From: Malurus cyaneus samueli
Taxonomy: Eukaryota; Chordata; Aves; Passeriformes; Maluridae
Assembly (NCBI GenBank): GCA_009741485.1
Contig: CM019237.1
Span: 47,743,195-47,807,194, forward strand
Direction of reading: 5' to 3'
Length of the DNA: 64,000 nucleotides
In this document: one piece after another, positions 45,001 through 57,000 of the stretch
How positions within the stretch are numbered: position 1 is the stretch's first letter
Layout: each line of letters opens with the position of its first letter
Notes under the pieces: model-generated
Seen by the model: the letters and a program-made list of their open reading frames with translations, nothing else
Told to the model about the DNA's origin: nothing
The model's database searches: none
Program-made: the position numbers and the translations under genes

Positions 45001-48000
45001 ATGTGTGCTCCAAAAAAAAAATTATATATAACATATAAAAATACGTTATATCCAAATTGAGGCAATATTCAAATTACATGTAAAATAAATTTTGCAGTTA
45101 AGATATATGCCATGTTAGCAGAACAGGGCTTTTTTTAAGGAAAAAATTTCCTTAGTTTTTTTGGATCACAAACTATTTTAATATAAGTGCTAGTAGTGGA
45201 AATACTGCACTATAATTTTTTCCCCTCTCAGTAGCACATTAAAGGGAAATCTCAGTTTGAGCGAGTAAAGGTGTTTACTCTGGGAATAAATCATCAGATA
45301 TATAATGGGATTAATTGTACAGCAGAGACTTCAGCACAGAGGCCCACTCTCATTGGTTTTGTTGCTGCTGCTGCATGTTTGGGTTCTTTGCAGTGAGAAT
45401 TTACCTTAAATTGCAGACATACTATTGTTAAAAAGGCATTATCATTCCTTAGAGTAACTGCCCCCATTTCTATAAATATTGCAGAAGTGATTTCCACAGC
45501 TGAGTGTATTTGCCCACCTGAATCTAGCACATGTAAAGAAACTAGATCTCTGCTTGACTGGCTGAAACATGCAATCAGCCCTATGGTCTTCCAAATATAT
45601 TTAATATCTATTTAACACTTTTTAAGTAGCCTGATCATATAGCATTTTAAAATATTAAATCATTTTTTTTAAATCAGAAACTGATAACATTTCCTAAGTG
45701 CATTTTTTCACTTTTTCTATTCTTGCAGTTTATTAGTCATGCAACTGATTCCTCTGATCTTCAATTATACACATTCATCACAGATCAAGTGACACATTGA
45801 GAAGAAATATCTCTAATTCTGTTATTACCTGCTCAGACGTGGAGACACAGGAAAACACTGTTGTGGCCAAAATTGTAAGATCATAGAAAGGATCTCCATT
45901 TTTTATGAATTCTGTTACATTCAACATTTATAAAAAAGGGGGAAAAAAAGAGGAAAGTTAAGACATCACATCCAATTAAAAACCTACATTTGAAAATATC
46001 TGAGTCAACTGACTTATTAATACATGACAGCAGATAACAGGGTCTAAGGAACAGTAAATACATAGGGGGACAGATATTTACAAGTTTATTCATTCCTGTG
46101 AAAAGTGAGCATTTTTATTTTTAGGAAACAGAAAGTTTTCAAGATATTTTCAGGGTTTTTGATTGTTAGAGAATTAAACTGCAGTTGCTCAAACAAGTTT
46201 TTCTTGCTTCTATTTAAAATTTTTTGCAAAAACTAAGTATAAGAACAGACAAAAAAAACCCTCACATATCACTTTTTCCTAAAAACTTTTCTGAAAACAT
46301 TCAATCTTTTTACATCTTTGCTTATAACTTGATGCATGCTTAACATATATCATGCATTTCCCACTTAAAGGAAACAGTATAAAGTCATATGTTTGAAATG
46401 AAAACAGAAAAAAATAGGTGACATCTTCTCAGTTACTACTTTTTGTTATTGCCTACTGCATAAAACTATATTACATAGTTTTAAAATAATTAACAAAACC
46501 ACTTGTTGCAAAAATATTCACTTCTAATTGGTTATGTCTTTTCAGAACCTTGAGGAGTGGCTCCTTTGTTATTATCATCATTAACGGAAAAATTACGTTC
46601 AAATTTTCCTGGGAATACTAAAGGTTGCATCAATGTTAGAAGTTTGAGTTCTGTTTCAGCTTTCTTCCATGCTGGGTCGTCTTGAGCCTAATTGAAAAGC
46701 ACATAAAAACTCGTCTTTAAAATATATACTTTGAATACTCCTTACGCTGCTAGGAAAGGACTAAATAAAGAATGTCTAAATCATAACCAGATTACCTGAA
46801 GAAAACTGACAACAAATTCAAGAGCAGAATCAAACACGTCCCACTCTTCATAGCTGAAAGCTAATTTTACAAATTTCACAGCAGCATCTCCAGACACCCC
46901 TTTTTCTCCTGCAGTGATGACAAAAATATTTTCTCTGTTTTATTATTACATATTCAGAAGTTTATTGAAAGTTTAATTTATTTTAATAATTTGGGTATCA
47001 TTAAATACAAAGATAAATCGCCATGTGTTTTTGGACAGTCAGCATAATCTTGAAGGGTGTTTTAACAACTTTGCAAGAAACAATAGCTTTATTTTTTCAC
47101 AGTAATTTCTATGCTTACATGCTACTTTAATGATGTATCTGCACCCACAGAATAATAAAGGCTTGAAAAGCCCTCCAAGGTCATCAAATCCAACTTTTTA
47201 CCAAATACCACCATGCCCACTTAACCATATCACGGTGTCCTGTTACATTCAAAAGAGGCTCTACCATTACTGATATTAACACAACTGTGCAGAGAATCGC
47301 AAGGATTTAATCCTTGCTGTCAGAAGGAAGACCTCAAATCTGGGATCACCTGATAATGACCCTTACTATCCAAAATTCAGTTCAAAAATTACATAGAAAT
47401 ACGTAACATCACTTCCAAGACAGGTAAATATTTCTCATTACTGTATCAGAAAATGCTCATGTACATAGGGAGCCTACTTTCTCACTTTTCAGATTTATCT
47501 AAGCTACAGTAAGGCAGAAAATGCACTTTTGGTCCTTGGAACTCTCAGCAAGTGTTTTAGCTAATATATTCAACAGTGTTCTGCAGTCCTAACAGTATGC
47601 CACAGTCACGGTCATGAGCTGGAAGGGACCTACAAGAATCACCAAAGTCTAGCTCCTGGCCCTGCACAGAACCACTCCAAGAGGACACCATTTTAGACTC
47701 TTTACGTATAGAACTGCTACTAACATTCATTATTAAATTAATGCTGCTCACTGAGCATTTGTATCACTGAGTACAAAATCCTTTGAAATTCAGACCTAGC
47801 TTACCTGTTAGCATCAACTGCAGAAGAGTAGATGATGGATTAATTATACCAAAATCATTGGTGCAACTGCTATCTTGACCTTCAACAGACAAAGAGACAA
47901 TTTGTTAAATCAATTTATAATCTATTTGACTTGTTATGTTCTAATTAGTCAGTAATCATATCAAGAATATGAACTCCAGTTTACTTAGAAAATACATGCT

Positions 48001-51000
48001 TAAGTTACTGTAGATTTTTACTGATTATAAGGGACTATGAAGACCAACCCAGGTTTTTATCATCTATTTTATGACGATAAGAAAGACTACCTGCTTTTAC
48101 AGTTGCTATTGTTATAAATTAAATATATACCTTCAGGCACATTCTTTTTTTTAAAATAGNNNNNNNNNNNNNNNAAAAAAAATTAGGTCCAGGATCCTCA
48201 CCAACCCCCTTTTTGCTTCTTTAAGATGTTACCTGAAAGGATTTCTAGGCCTGCAGAAAAAAGCTCAGAAATGACATCACGAATTTCAGTTTCATCAGGA
48301 GCAGGTGGATGAGGGGGCAATAGATTCCTGTTGCTATCAGCCAGTGCTTCCAGGATGGCAAGGAACTGAGCAGCAGCACTGTCAAACATTTCCACCAGCA
48401 GCCGCTCCGTAATGTTGCGAGGCCATGACAACTAAGTAAGAAAAGGTAATTTAAGCCTTGTGATAGCTAAACCAACTTGTAATAAAACCAATTTTTTTCA
48501 AAACAGTTCTCCATCAGAATGTAAGTATATGTTCAAAACAGAAAATAATATATTGTAAAATATATTGTTGTTATTAATGTCATTCTTCAAAGGGAAAGAA
48601 AAGCCTCATGCTAAGTGGATACAGCATTTAGGAAGTCTAACCATTTCATAGCAACCAGGAACACTGTTGCATGGTGTTTTACTTAAAAAATAATACAACG
48701 GAAATTATGAGGGAGAGTATTAAGACCATGCAGTTTAAAGCCATGCAGATCTGTCCTGATAATTTTCTAAAGTAATAACTAGTACATATTCCCTTCTTTC
48801 AAGCTTGTTCTGAGTTTTATTAATAAATTCTATTAATTATGAAATTGAAAGAATAAAACTTTCTGTTTGTGCATAGCACCATGAGTATTTAGAAGAATTA
48901 TATCATTGTGGTGGTTTGAACTGGGCCAAAAGCCAAAAGAACCCAACGACGTTCCCTCCCCCCACGGGAGAGGCAGAAGGGAGAGCAAAAAATCCCAATT
49001 AACACTAAAATTTATAACATAATTGAGAGAAAGATACATATATGCTCCAGAAAATGGTCAGACAGGATGAATAATAATGTAAGTTGCAAAATAGATTTAT
49101 TACTAAAAATTACTAAGAATAAATACTACCGCACTGGGGAGGGGAACAAAGATAGGGAAAAATTAACAAGGAGAAGAAATCAAAACCAGACATTTTAAGA
49201 CACCTGTTATCCTTTCCGGGGACCCGTCTCTTTCTCAGGTCATCCCTCTCCACCCCCCCATGTCTTCCCGCACACAAACGGAGGCAGGAAGGAAAGTCTA
49301 ACATAGATCAAACCACTCATTACAGTTGTCATCCAGCATCATAGGAGAAGCGTTCTTACAGCTCTAAGCTGTGGAAGGTCTTTTCCCAAGAAAGAGTCAG
49401 TGTATAACTGCTGATGGCAAGGGATTAATTTCTTTACCTCATAGGAGAAAGGAAAGAATGTTCTCCAAGGCCAACCCCACTATCACAAATCTCCTGGCAG
49501 AATGCAGCTTCTTCTAAGCATCCACTTCCTTCAGACATGGGGCGCGGGCACCTCTTCCCCCACAGAATGCAATTTCTTCTAAGCATCAACTCACTTCAGA
49601 CGTGAGGAGGACCCAAGCCTCTTCCCCCTTTTTTGGCTTCTAATCAGTTCAGTCCATTCCTCAAAGGCCAGGTTTTTTTCCTCGGAGCAAGGTCACTCTC
49701 TTTTCTATACAGTTCACCCACTGAAGAAATAGTCCTTTGGACAACAGCTTGTTTTCTCCATGTTCAAGCACCACAGCAACAGCACCTGTCTTCTTCTTAC
49801 TGTGATCTTGGGTCTCCATTTTTTTTTCTTACATCTCCTCAACCTCCTGCTCTGTCCTCCCCCAATGTATGATACAACCTAAAAACTAAGTGGCGGCCAC
49901 CCTCTACCTTGTTTTGAATTCTTCTTAAGTACAAGACCATACATCATCACAGAGGTGTAACCAGCCTGTGCAATTGGCTCAGGCCTCACCAGCAGCCTGT
50001 CCATCAACCTCAGAGCCATAATGAATTGGCTCTAAAACACAGGGGCTCCTTTTGCTGGAGAAGAAGGAGAAAGCTTCTAGAACTTTGTCACAGGAGCCAT
50101 CTTTGTGGTTTCTTGGTCCCATCGCCCCACCACCAAAAATCGGACCGAGTAAAACCAGGACAATCACATTATCATCACATGACAAAATAAAGGAAGAGAA
50201 GTGATATACAAAATGTTAGACTTACAGTTATTGTTTTTCTTAGGTTAACTTTTGGGTTAACTTTTGTCTCACGCCCAGGGAGTTTCGACTTTCTTCTGGA
50301 TTCATATACTGCTCTTTTGAAAATCATTACTGACATCTGGCACATAGAAAAAAGTAAGTAAATAATTATGTTATGTATTCTGTTCACACTTTTTGTTCAT
50401 ATTCTGTATATTGATACTTAATTTTAGAATAATATCATTCTTGAATTTATACACCTGCAAAGAGCTGCAATGGAAGTCAGGTCATGAACAATTGAAAAGG
50501 AAAACACAGCCTTTGCAAAATGGCTTTTGTTATGCATGGGAGTTGAAAATGCATGGGAGCTGACCAATGTTTAACACTAAAAGTCTGAGATTGTGAGTAT
50601 ATTGCAAAGTGGTGTTGCTTTTGAGGTAATTATGCATTTACATGTGGAAACACATCTCCACTTTGCAGTAAAAATTTGGAATACAGACAGAATTCTAAAC
50701 ACGTATGATCTGATAACAAGTAAGAATATTTAAATATTTCCAAATTTATTTTATCTGAACAGCTACATAAGGTAAACCAGAATACCTCTCCATGAATGCC
50801 GGCTTCACAATCAAAATAACACTGAGAAACTGCTGTATACAGGGTGGCTCTCCATGTCAAATAATGTACAGATAAGAGTGGAATGGATGATTCCATGCAT
50901 ACACTGGCCCACAGTAGGTATTCCAGGACCTGCATTGAAGAAATCTCATTTCAAAATTAATGCATTTTAACCTACATAAATATACTTCCTGTTGCTAAAG

Positions 51001-54000
51001 GACAGCTACCAAGACCTATCCTCACCTGGTAGGACAAATTGAAACAGGGAGAAAATCCCAGAAATTGTATTAATTTTTAACATGCTTTATTGACAGAAAG
51101 AATTCTTCCTGCATATTATTATTTTTTTCATCTTAAACTGTAGTCAAGCACCATATTTTATTTAGGTACCTTTAAGGTACCTTAACCACTCCAGTTCACT
51201 AAAGTCTAGCCACCAGACAGAGGTCCTGCCCTTACCTGCTCTTACCTTGAGAGTTATCCATCTATTTTCTGGCAGCTCTAGTGATCAGTTTTTAACAGGA
51301 TCAGCCAGCTTCTTTGGGATGCAATGGAGTTTGTCCTCTTTGGTGAAAGCCTGAGCTTAGATTAATTTCTACCCATGGAACTAGACTCTTGCTTTCTAAC
51401 TTGTAGGGCAACATAGCCACTGCAGCAGTCTAATTTTAATAATTAGTCCTAATTTTTTGAACGAACAGTAACAGTCTCTTCCTACTATTTTCTTTGGATC
51501 AGCCGTTCCCTGAGGTACATAAAATGTGCACAACCTTAGTCCTAAATTAATATATAAATTTTCTTTTAGTCTGAATTTCAAGAATTTGAAATACCTACAA
51601 CCAATTCCTCTGTTTTCCCATATAGCAGAAACCTGAACGTGTTAAAGAAGGTGCTACATCACTTCTCCTTTTAATAGATCTGCAAATACAAAAAAATCTT
51701 TCCTGCTCCGTGAAAGGTCAATATAAACAACACATAATAAAAGCTACTCTGTGAAGGCTGATGCAAATTCTGTTCAAGTTTTAGGAGAAAAGAGTAAAGC
51801 TGAGACAAACAAAAACTACATTCAGAAAGAAAAAGGCTGGGTGGAAAAGCCAGGTTGGTTTTATCAAGCATTTACACTAAAACCCGAGCCACCAGGTGTC
51901 AGCACATTTCCACATTTTAAGAAACGAAAGACCAATTCTTCGAACATGTGCACATGTCCAAAACAAAGCAGCTGCAATCCTCTGAAACAGCCTAACATAT
52001 GGCATCTCAATGCCCAGCAAGACATTACACGGGGATCCATTCCACAATCGAGAAATGAGCAGACTCAGGAAGGCACGAGGGCTTAGAAATCAACCACTCT
52101 GAAACAGATATTTTATTTCTTTGTGACAAAATACTACCATTGGCAATGCCAGTGAAATAGAAAGGTCAGGCTACACTGTTATGCGAAACACAGGTGCATT
52201 TTCCAAACTTCTGCAAATTTTTCAACCCATTCTATTTGTTTTGCTATACCTTAGCAGACTGACCCCTCATCATCAATTGTCTGCATATGGTGTAAATATG
52301 GATAGTACCTGCAAAAATAAATTAAAATAAATAAACAGGTAAGTTCTATAATCCTACATTAAATTTATCATGCTAAGCAACTCAGTATTTTTCATATTAT
52401 CTGGGTTGTTATTTCCAGAGAAAAACGATTTAAAAACTTTTCATTAAAAATGAAAAATTAATGATTTTTCTGTAAAAACTTCTAATTTAGAGAAGATGAA
52501 GCTATTAAATGCTTCTGCAATATTAGGTTCAAAAATACCTGCGCAGTCAAGCAGTATAACATAAGAATGAAATCTTTAAAAATTAGTGTATCAAATTTTT
52601 ACTAAGTAACTGATAGAGAGACAAATCTTATTTCATCCCCAAATGCCAGGCTCTTTAAAACAAAATAATATCTCTTCTCACAGACCTTACCTTACATGAT
52701 TCTTTTAGTCCATCATGGCACGGGCAGACACCACCACAATTACGTAATATTAAGTATGATAAGTGACATGAAGAAAATTGATAGCAAGTAGAGTTTTCAA
52801 GAGCATCAAAATTACTTAGAAATAAAAAACCATCGAAAATTTTCTTGATTTAAGCAATGTCATAAAATTTTCAAAAATCAGTCCTAAAGTACAAAAGACA
52901 CTGCAGTTCTGGGAGACAAAAAAGCCTATTCTTCTGTCTGTATGAATATAAAGGACACCTGCAGCAGCGGGAGGCATCACAATATCAACTGTCATAGCTA
53001 GAAGGGTGTTATTATCCCAGTAAGTTCAAATGGAGCAAGTATTAGGAAGATTTCTTTTTATCAGTCAAATGTGTAATGAGGCACAAAATCTATTGTCTGA
53101 AATTGCAGAAAAATGCTCAGGAGCTAGGAATAATCCAAGTTATTGCTTACTTCTAATTAGAGTAGGTTATTGGCTAGGATTGGTACAGAGACCTGTCCCA
53201 CACACCGGCAGTGGATTTAAGAATGGGCAGGTGAGCATATTTTAATTTTAATTCTCCCATAGAAACATACAGTTAAAAAACACACCTCAAAAGTAGGGAC
53301 TGAAGAGAGGAGCAGTCTCAGTAAAACAAAAGGATAAGAATTTTACCAATCATAGCTCGGCGAAAGTACATTTTCAAAATGAAATTAAGAACATATTATC
53401 TCTTCAATTTATATTGCAATAATTGACCATAGTAGCTCATTTGGTTAGGGCATGATGCTAATAATGCCAAAGTTGTGGGTTCAATCCCTGCATGGGCCAT
53501 CCACTTAAGTGTTGGACTTGATGATCTTTGTCTGTCCCTTCCAACTCAGAATATTCTGTTATTCTGTGATATTCATACTAGTTTGTTTACTTCTGACTAA
53601 ATAACACTGCCTTTCAAAGTAAAAATATACTGTTGTTCATGAAATTAAAATCTTGACAAATCATTCTCTGTGTATCTAGCTTGCAGAAGCTCCATTCTTT
53701 TCTCAATTTTTACCTAATTCAAGCATTTACAAGTTGCACCCTGAAATCTTACAGAGATTAAAACTCTTCAGTGTCATATGGTATTTTTTAGAATAGTTTT
53801 ATTATCAGTTCTTCCCCTCAAAGCTTTTTAAAAAATGCAAAGATGTAATGGAGGACAGCTATTTTCTACTCTTAGACCTGCAATCCCCTTTTCAAAAAAA
53901 AAAAAACACAAAACAATAAAGAAACAAAACCCCAAACCAAAACAACAAAAAAAAAAAACCCACACCAATTAAAAAAAAGACAAAATGAACTCATCAACTC

Positions 54001-57000
54001 AAACATTTTATAGATAGAAAAATCTTGAGGATTTTTTTGTTAATCAAGATTCACTCCAGAAGTGCCCCAGTGTCCTCACTATACTGTTAGATTTGATTTT
54101 ATTAGTATATTCTTAAGCACAGTTATGATGAAAAAGCTGATGCTTTTACAATAGTCCACCTGAAAAGGCACACTGCAGAAATTTCAATTTTAAAATCCCT
54201 TCTATTAGAGAAACAAATAAGTACAAAAAAAACCCGACTGTGATTGAAGACTAACTAGAGATATTTTTTCATGACCCTTAGGTTGACCTTAAAGGGAATG
54301 TATAAAAGTTTCCCTTCACAGCATTGCTTAGCAAAGAAATGTAAATGGAAAGCCTGAGGTACCATTGTAGATAAGCCAACACAAATTCTCCTGAGGTAGA
54401 GCCTCTTGCATAATGAGTTGGAATGAGGTCAAGACATTGAGGCAAGTCTGAAGAGACTCTGGATTCTGAAGATTTCTGTCAGTGCTGAAAACAATCTGAT
54501 AAATGCAAATATTTCTCGCTTCCAAAACATGGAACTAGAACACAGAGAAATATATATAAAGTTAATTAAAATACAACATAATCAGTTCACCTCAGCAAAG
54601 TACAAGCAAATGGTGAATAGGAAAAGATCAAGCATACCAGAAAAAAAAAATCAGCATAGCATTGAACTGAGTATTAGAATATGGGAGAAAGTTCTAAAGC
54701 TTCAGGATTGCTGTACTATTAGCCGGAGTCCATTTCCACTGTGTCACAGGATGAAAATGCTCCTAAATGTACCAGGACTGTTGAAAGGGGTGTAGGGAGA
54801 ATGAGGCACTAAACTGCTATTCAAAGAATCTGGCTTAACACTTGGCTTCTCTGTAGATGTATTCCATAAACGAGGGCAGGTTTGAACCTCTCTACACTTC
54901 TCCATCTGTATCACCAATATCTTATTTCTCACTCTCATCTATTGCATTCCTCTTTAATAGACAGATTTTTCCTTCTCTTCCTTGTAATACCTAATATAAC
55001 GTGATCTCAGTTGTGCTTGGGGTACAGCATTAGCTGAACAAACAACATGTGAAAAAATTAGCTAAGTCAGATATGACCAGTCAGTATCATCAATCTCACA
55101 GAAGCCTCCTAACCTGATAACATTTGAAATTATCTTATTTTTTTGCAGTTAATTCACTGAAGCTGGAAGTTTTGAGCCCTGAAACTCCATTTCCATGATT
55201 TTCTTAGTGTTACATTAAAAAACGAAAGCTAACTGCAGAAAAATGGCAAGAAAATTTACATCCAAAGCCTTTAGATGTAATCACGGGATACATTATCATT
55301 TTACATTTCCAATTGAGGGGATCATTCTCAAACTAGATTCCATATCTGATGATTCATGAATTTCTCAGTATGTAAAGGTTAAGTTACAGAACAGGTATTT
55401 TAGTACAGAATTGCAATAGTATTGGCCCTATTATTGGTTCAAGGTCTAAGCACACATGCAAAAAACAAAGGAAAGTATCTCTGTAACACATTTGTGGAGT
55501 ATAAAATGGGCTACTTACTTTGAATCTGTGAATGTCTTTGACCAGAAAAATTTAAAAAACTCATAACCTACCGTACGTGATACATTTTTGTCTCTGAAAC
55601 CATTTGGAAAAAAGGTGGATTTAAAGAGATGCACATCGCCCATGACATCATCAAGGTTTCCAGAAACGAACTGATGAAGGTATCTTTCATAGCACTGTAG
55701 AAGTGCCAATTCATATTCCTGAAAAATGAATCATATGTTCTTTCATAGTTTGTATACTGCATTTCTATTGCCATCAAACATGGGTTTTTTTATTGTCTCG
55801 ATGTAAAGAAATATCAACGTGAAAGAGCAACAGGAAATAAAGCACTACAGTTTCATACAAATATCCAGCAATGCAGTGCAAACAGTCAGCATAGGAATGG
55901 TTGAAATACTTTAAGAAATGGCTTGTGCTTTGCAAGTTTTTGTGAGTTTTGTTTATTCTGATCATAAACACGACATATCAGAGAACAACTATGAAGCAGG
56001 GTCCTTGGCTAATGTAATAAACCCAAAGAGTTGCTGGAACATTCTGCAGATTTGCAACGGTAATGACAACAATTCTGCACTTTAGAAAAAAGTATTTCAT
56101 AATGCAGAACTTTATAAGCAATATATGGACATAATCACTTCTCTCTTCCTTGTTTCCATGTTGTCAAAGCTTTTTTTTTTTTTTTTTTTAAATAAAAGCA
56201 GAAGGAAGAGTATGATGCACTAAAAAAGACTGAAACAAGTGAAAACTGGAATTTACATATGGCCAAGAAATCAGCAATAATAGACCAGAAATTGCCATTT
56301 AAGCACTGGTAACAAAGAGGATGTTGAGTTTTATGCCTCATTCCAGATAGAGCTCCCCAGCAGCAAGTCAAACCACTTTAAAATCATGCTGACTCTATAG
56401 TTCAGCTCTGACTCAGATCTGGAAGTGACATTTACTGAATCACCACCACCACTTCCTTCAGCAAAAGTTACATTTAGGTTTCTCTACCACCTTTACTAAT
56501 TCTAGCACATACACTAAATAAATTTTTAAGGAAAAGGTAACTAACTTCTGCTGAAAATGATTCTTTAATATTTAGTCACAGAAAATTCTTATTTCCTTGC
56601 ACTCCCTTCTTTATTTCAATAAAAATTCCTTCCACCACAATGACACCTTAAATTTTTAATCACCTGAGGAGTCTAACTCATGGCTCTATTGTATCTTTGC
56701 CATGTGAAAGCAGCAGCCATCCACAGAAACTCTTGGACAGCTATGGGCAGTCACTTGTGCAATCTAATATATACATTCAGGCTGTGATAACACTTAGAAT
56801 CCATAGCCATGGATCAGACTACCATTAAGATAGTTATTGATATACAACAAAAAGGTAAATTCTCTCCTAAATAGGTTAAAGTAAGTGTGTATGACCAAAG
56901 ATAACAAAAAGACACAGACAGAGATGGAGGTGGGGAAAAAAACGAGTCAGTGCTGATCACTATGATGACTAATGGACTAAATAATTTCCAGATAGATGAC

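Noticed and set aside
50341..50457. Open stretch after CAG in intron 6 (reads VYKFKNDIILKL...) as the missing exon
   Set aside because: No usable donor before a stop and no convincing similarity to the expected segment.
53425..53500. A tRNA-Ile gene
   Set aside because: The A box has a mismatch, the acceptor stem is imperfect, and it is fused directly to a CR1 tail, so it is a SINE head rather than a functional tRNA gene.
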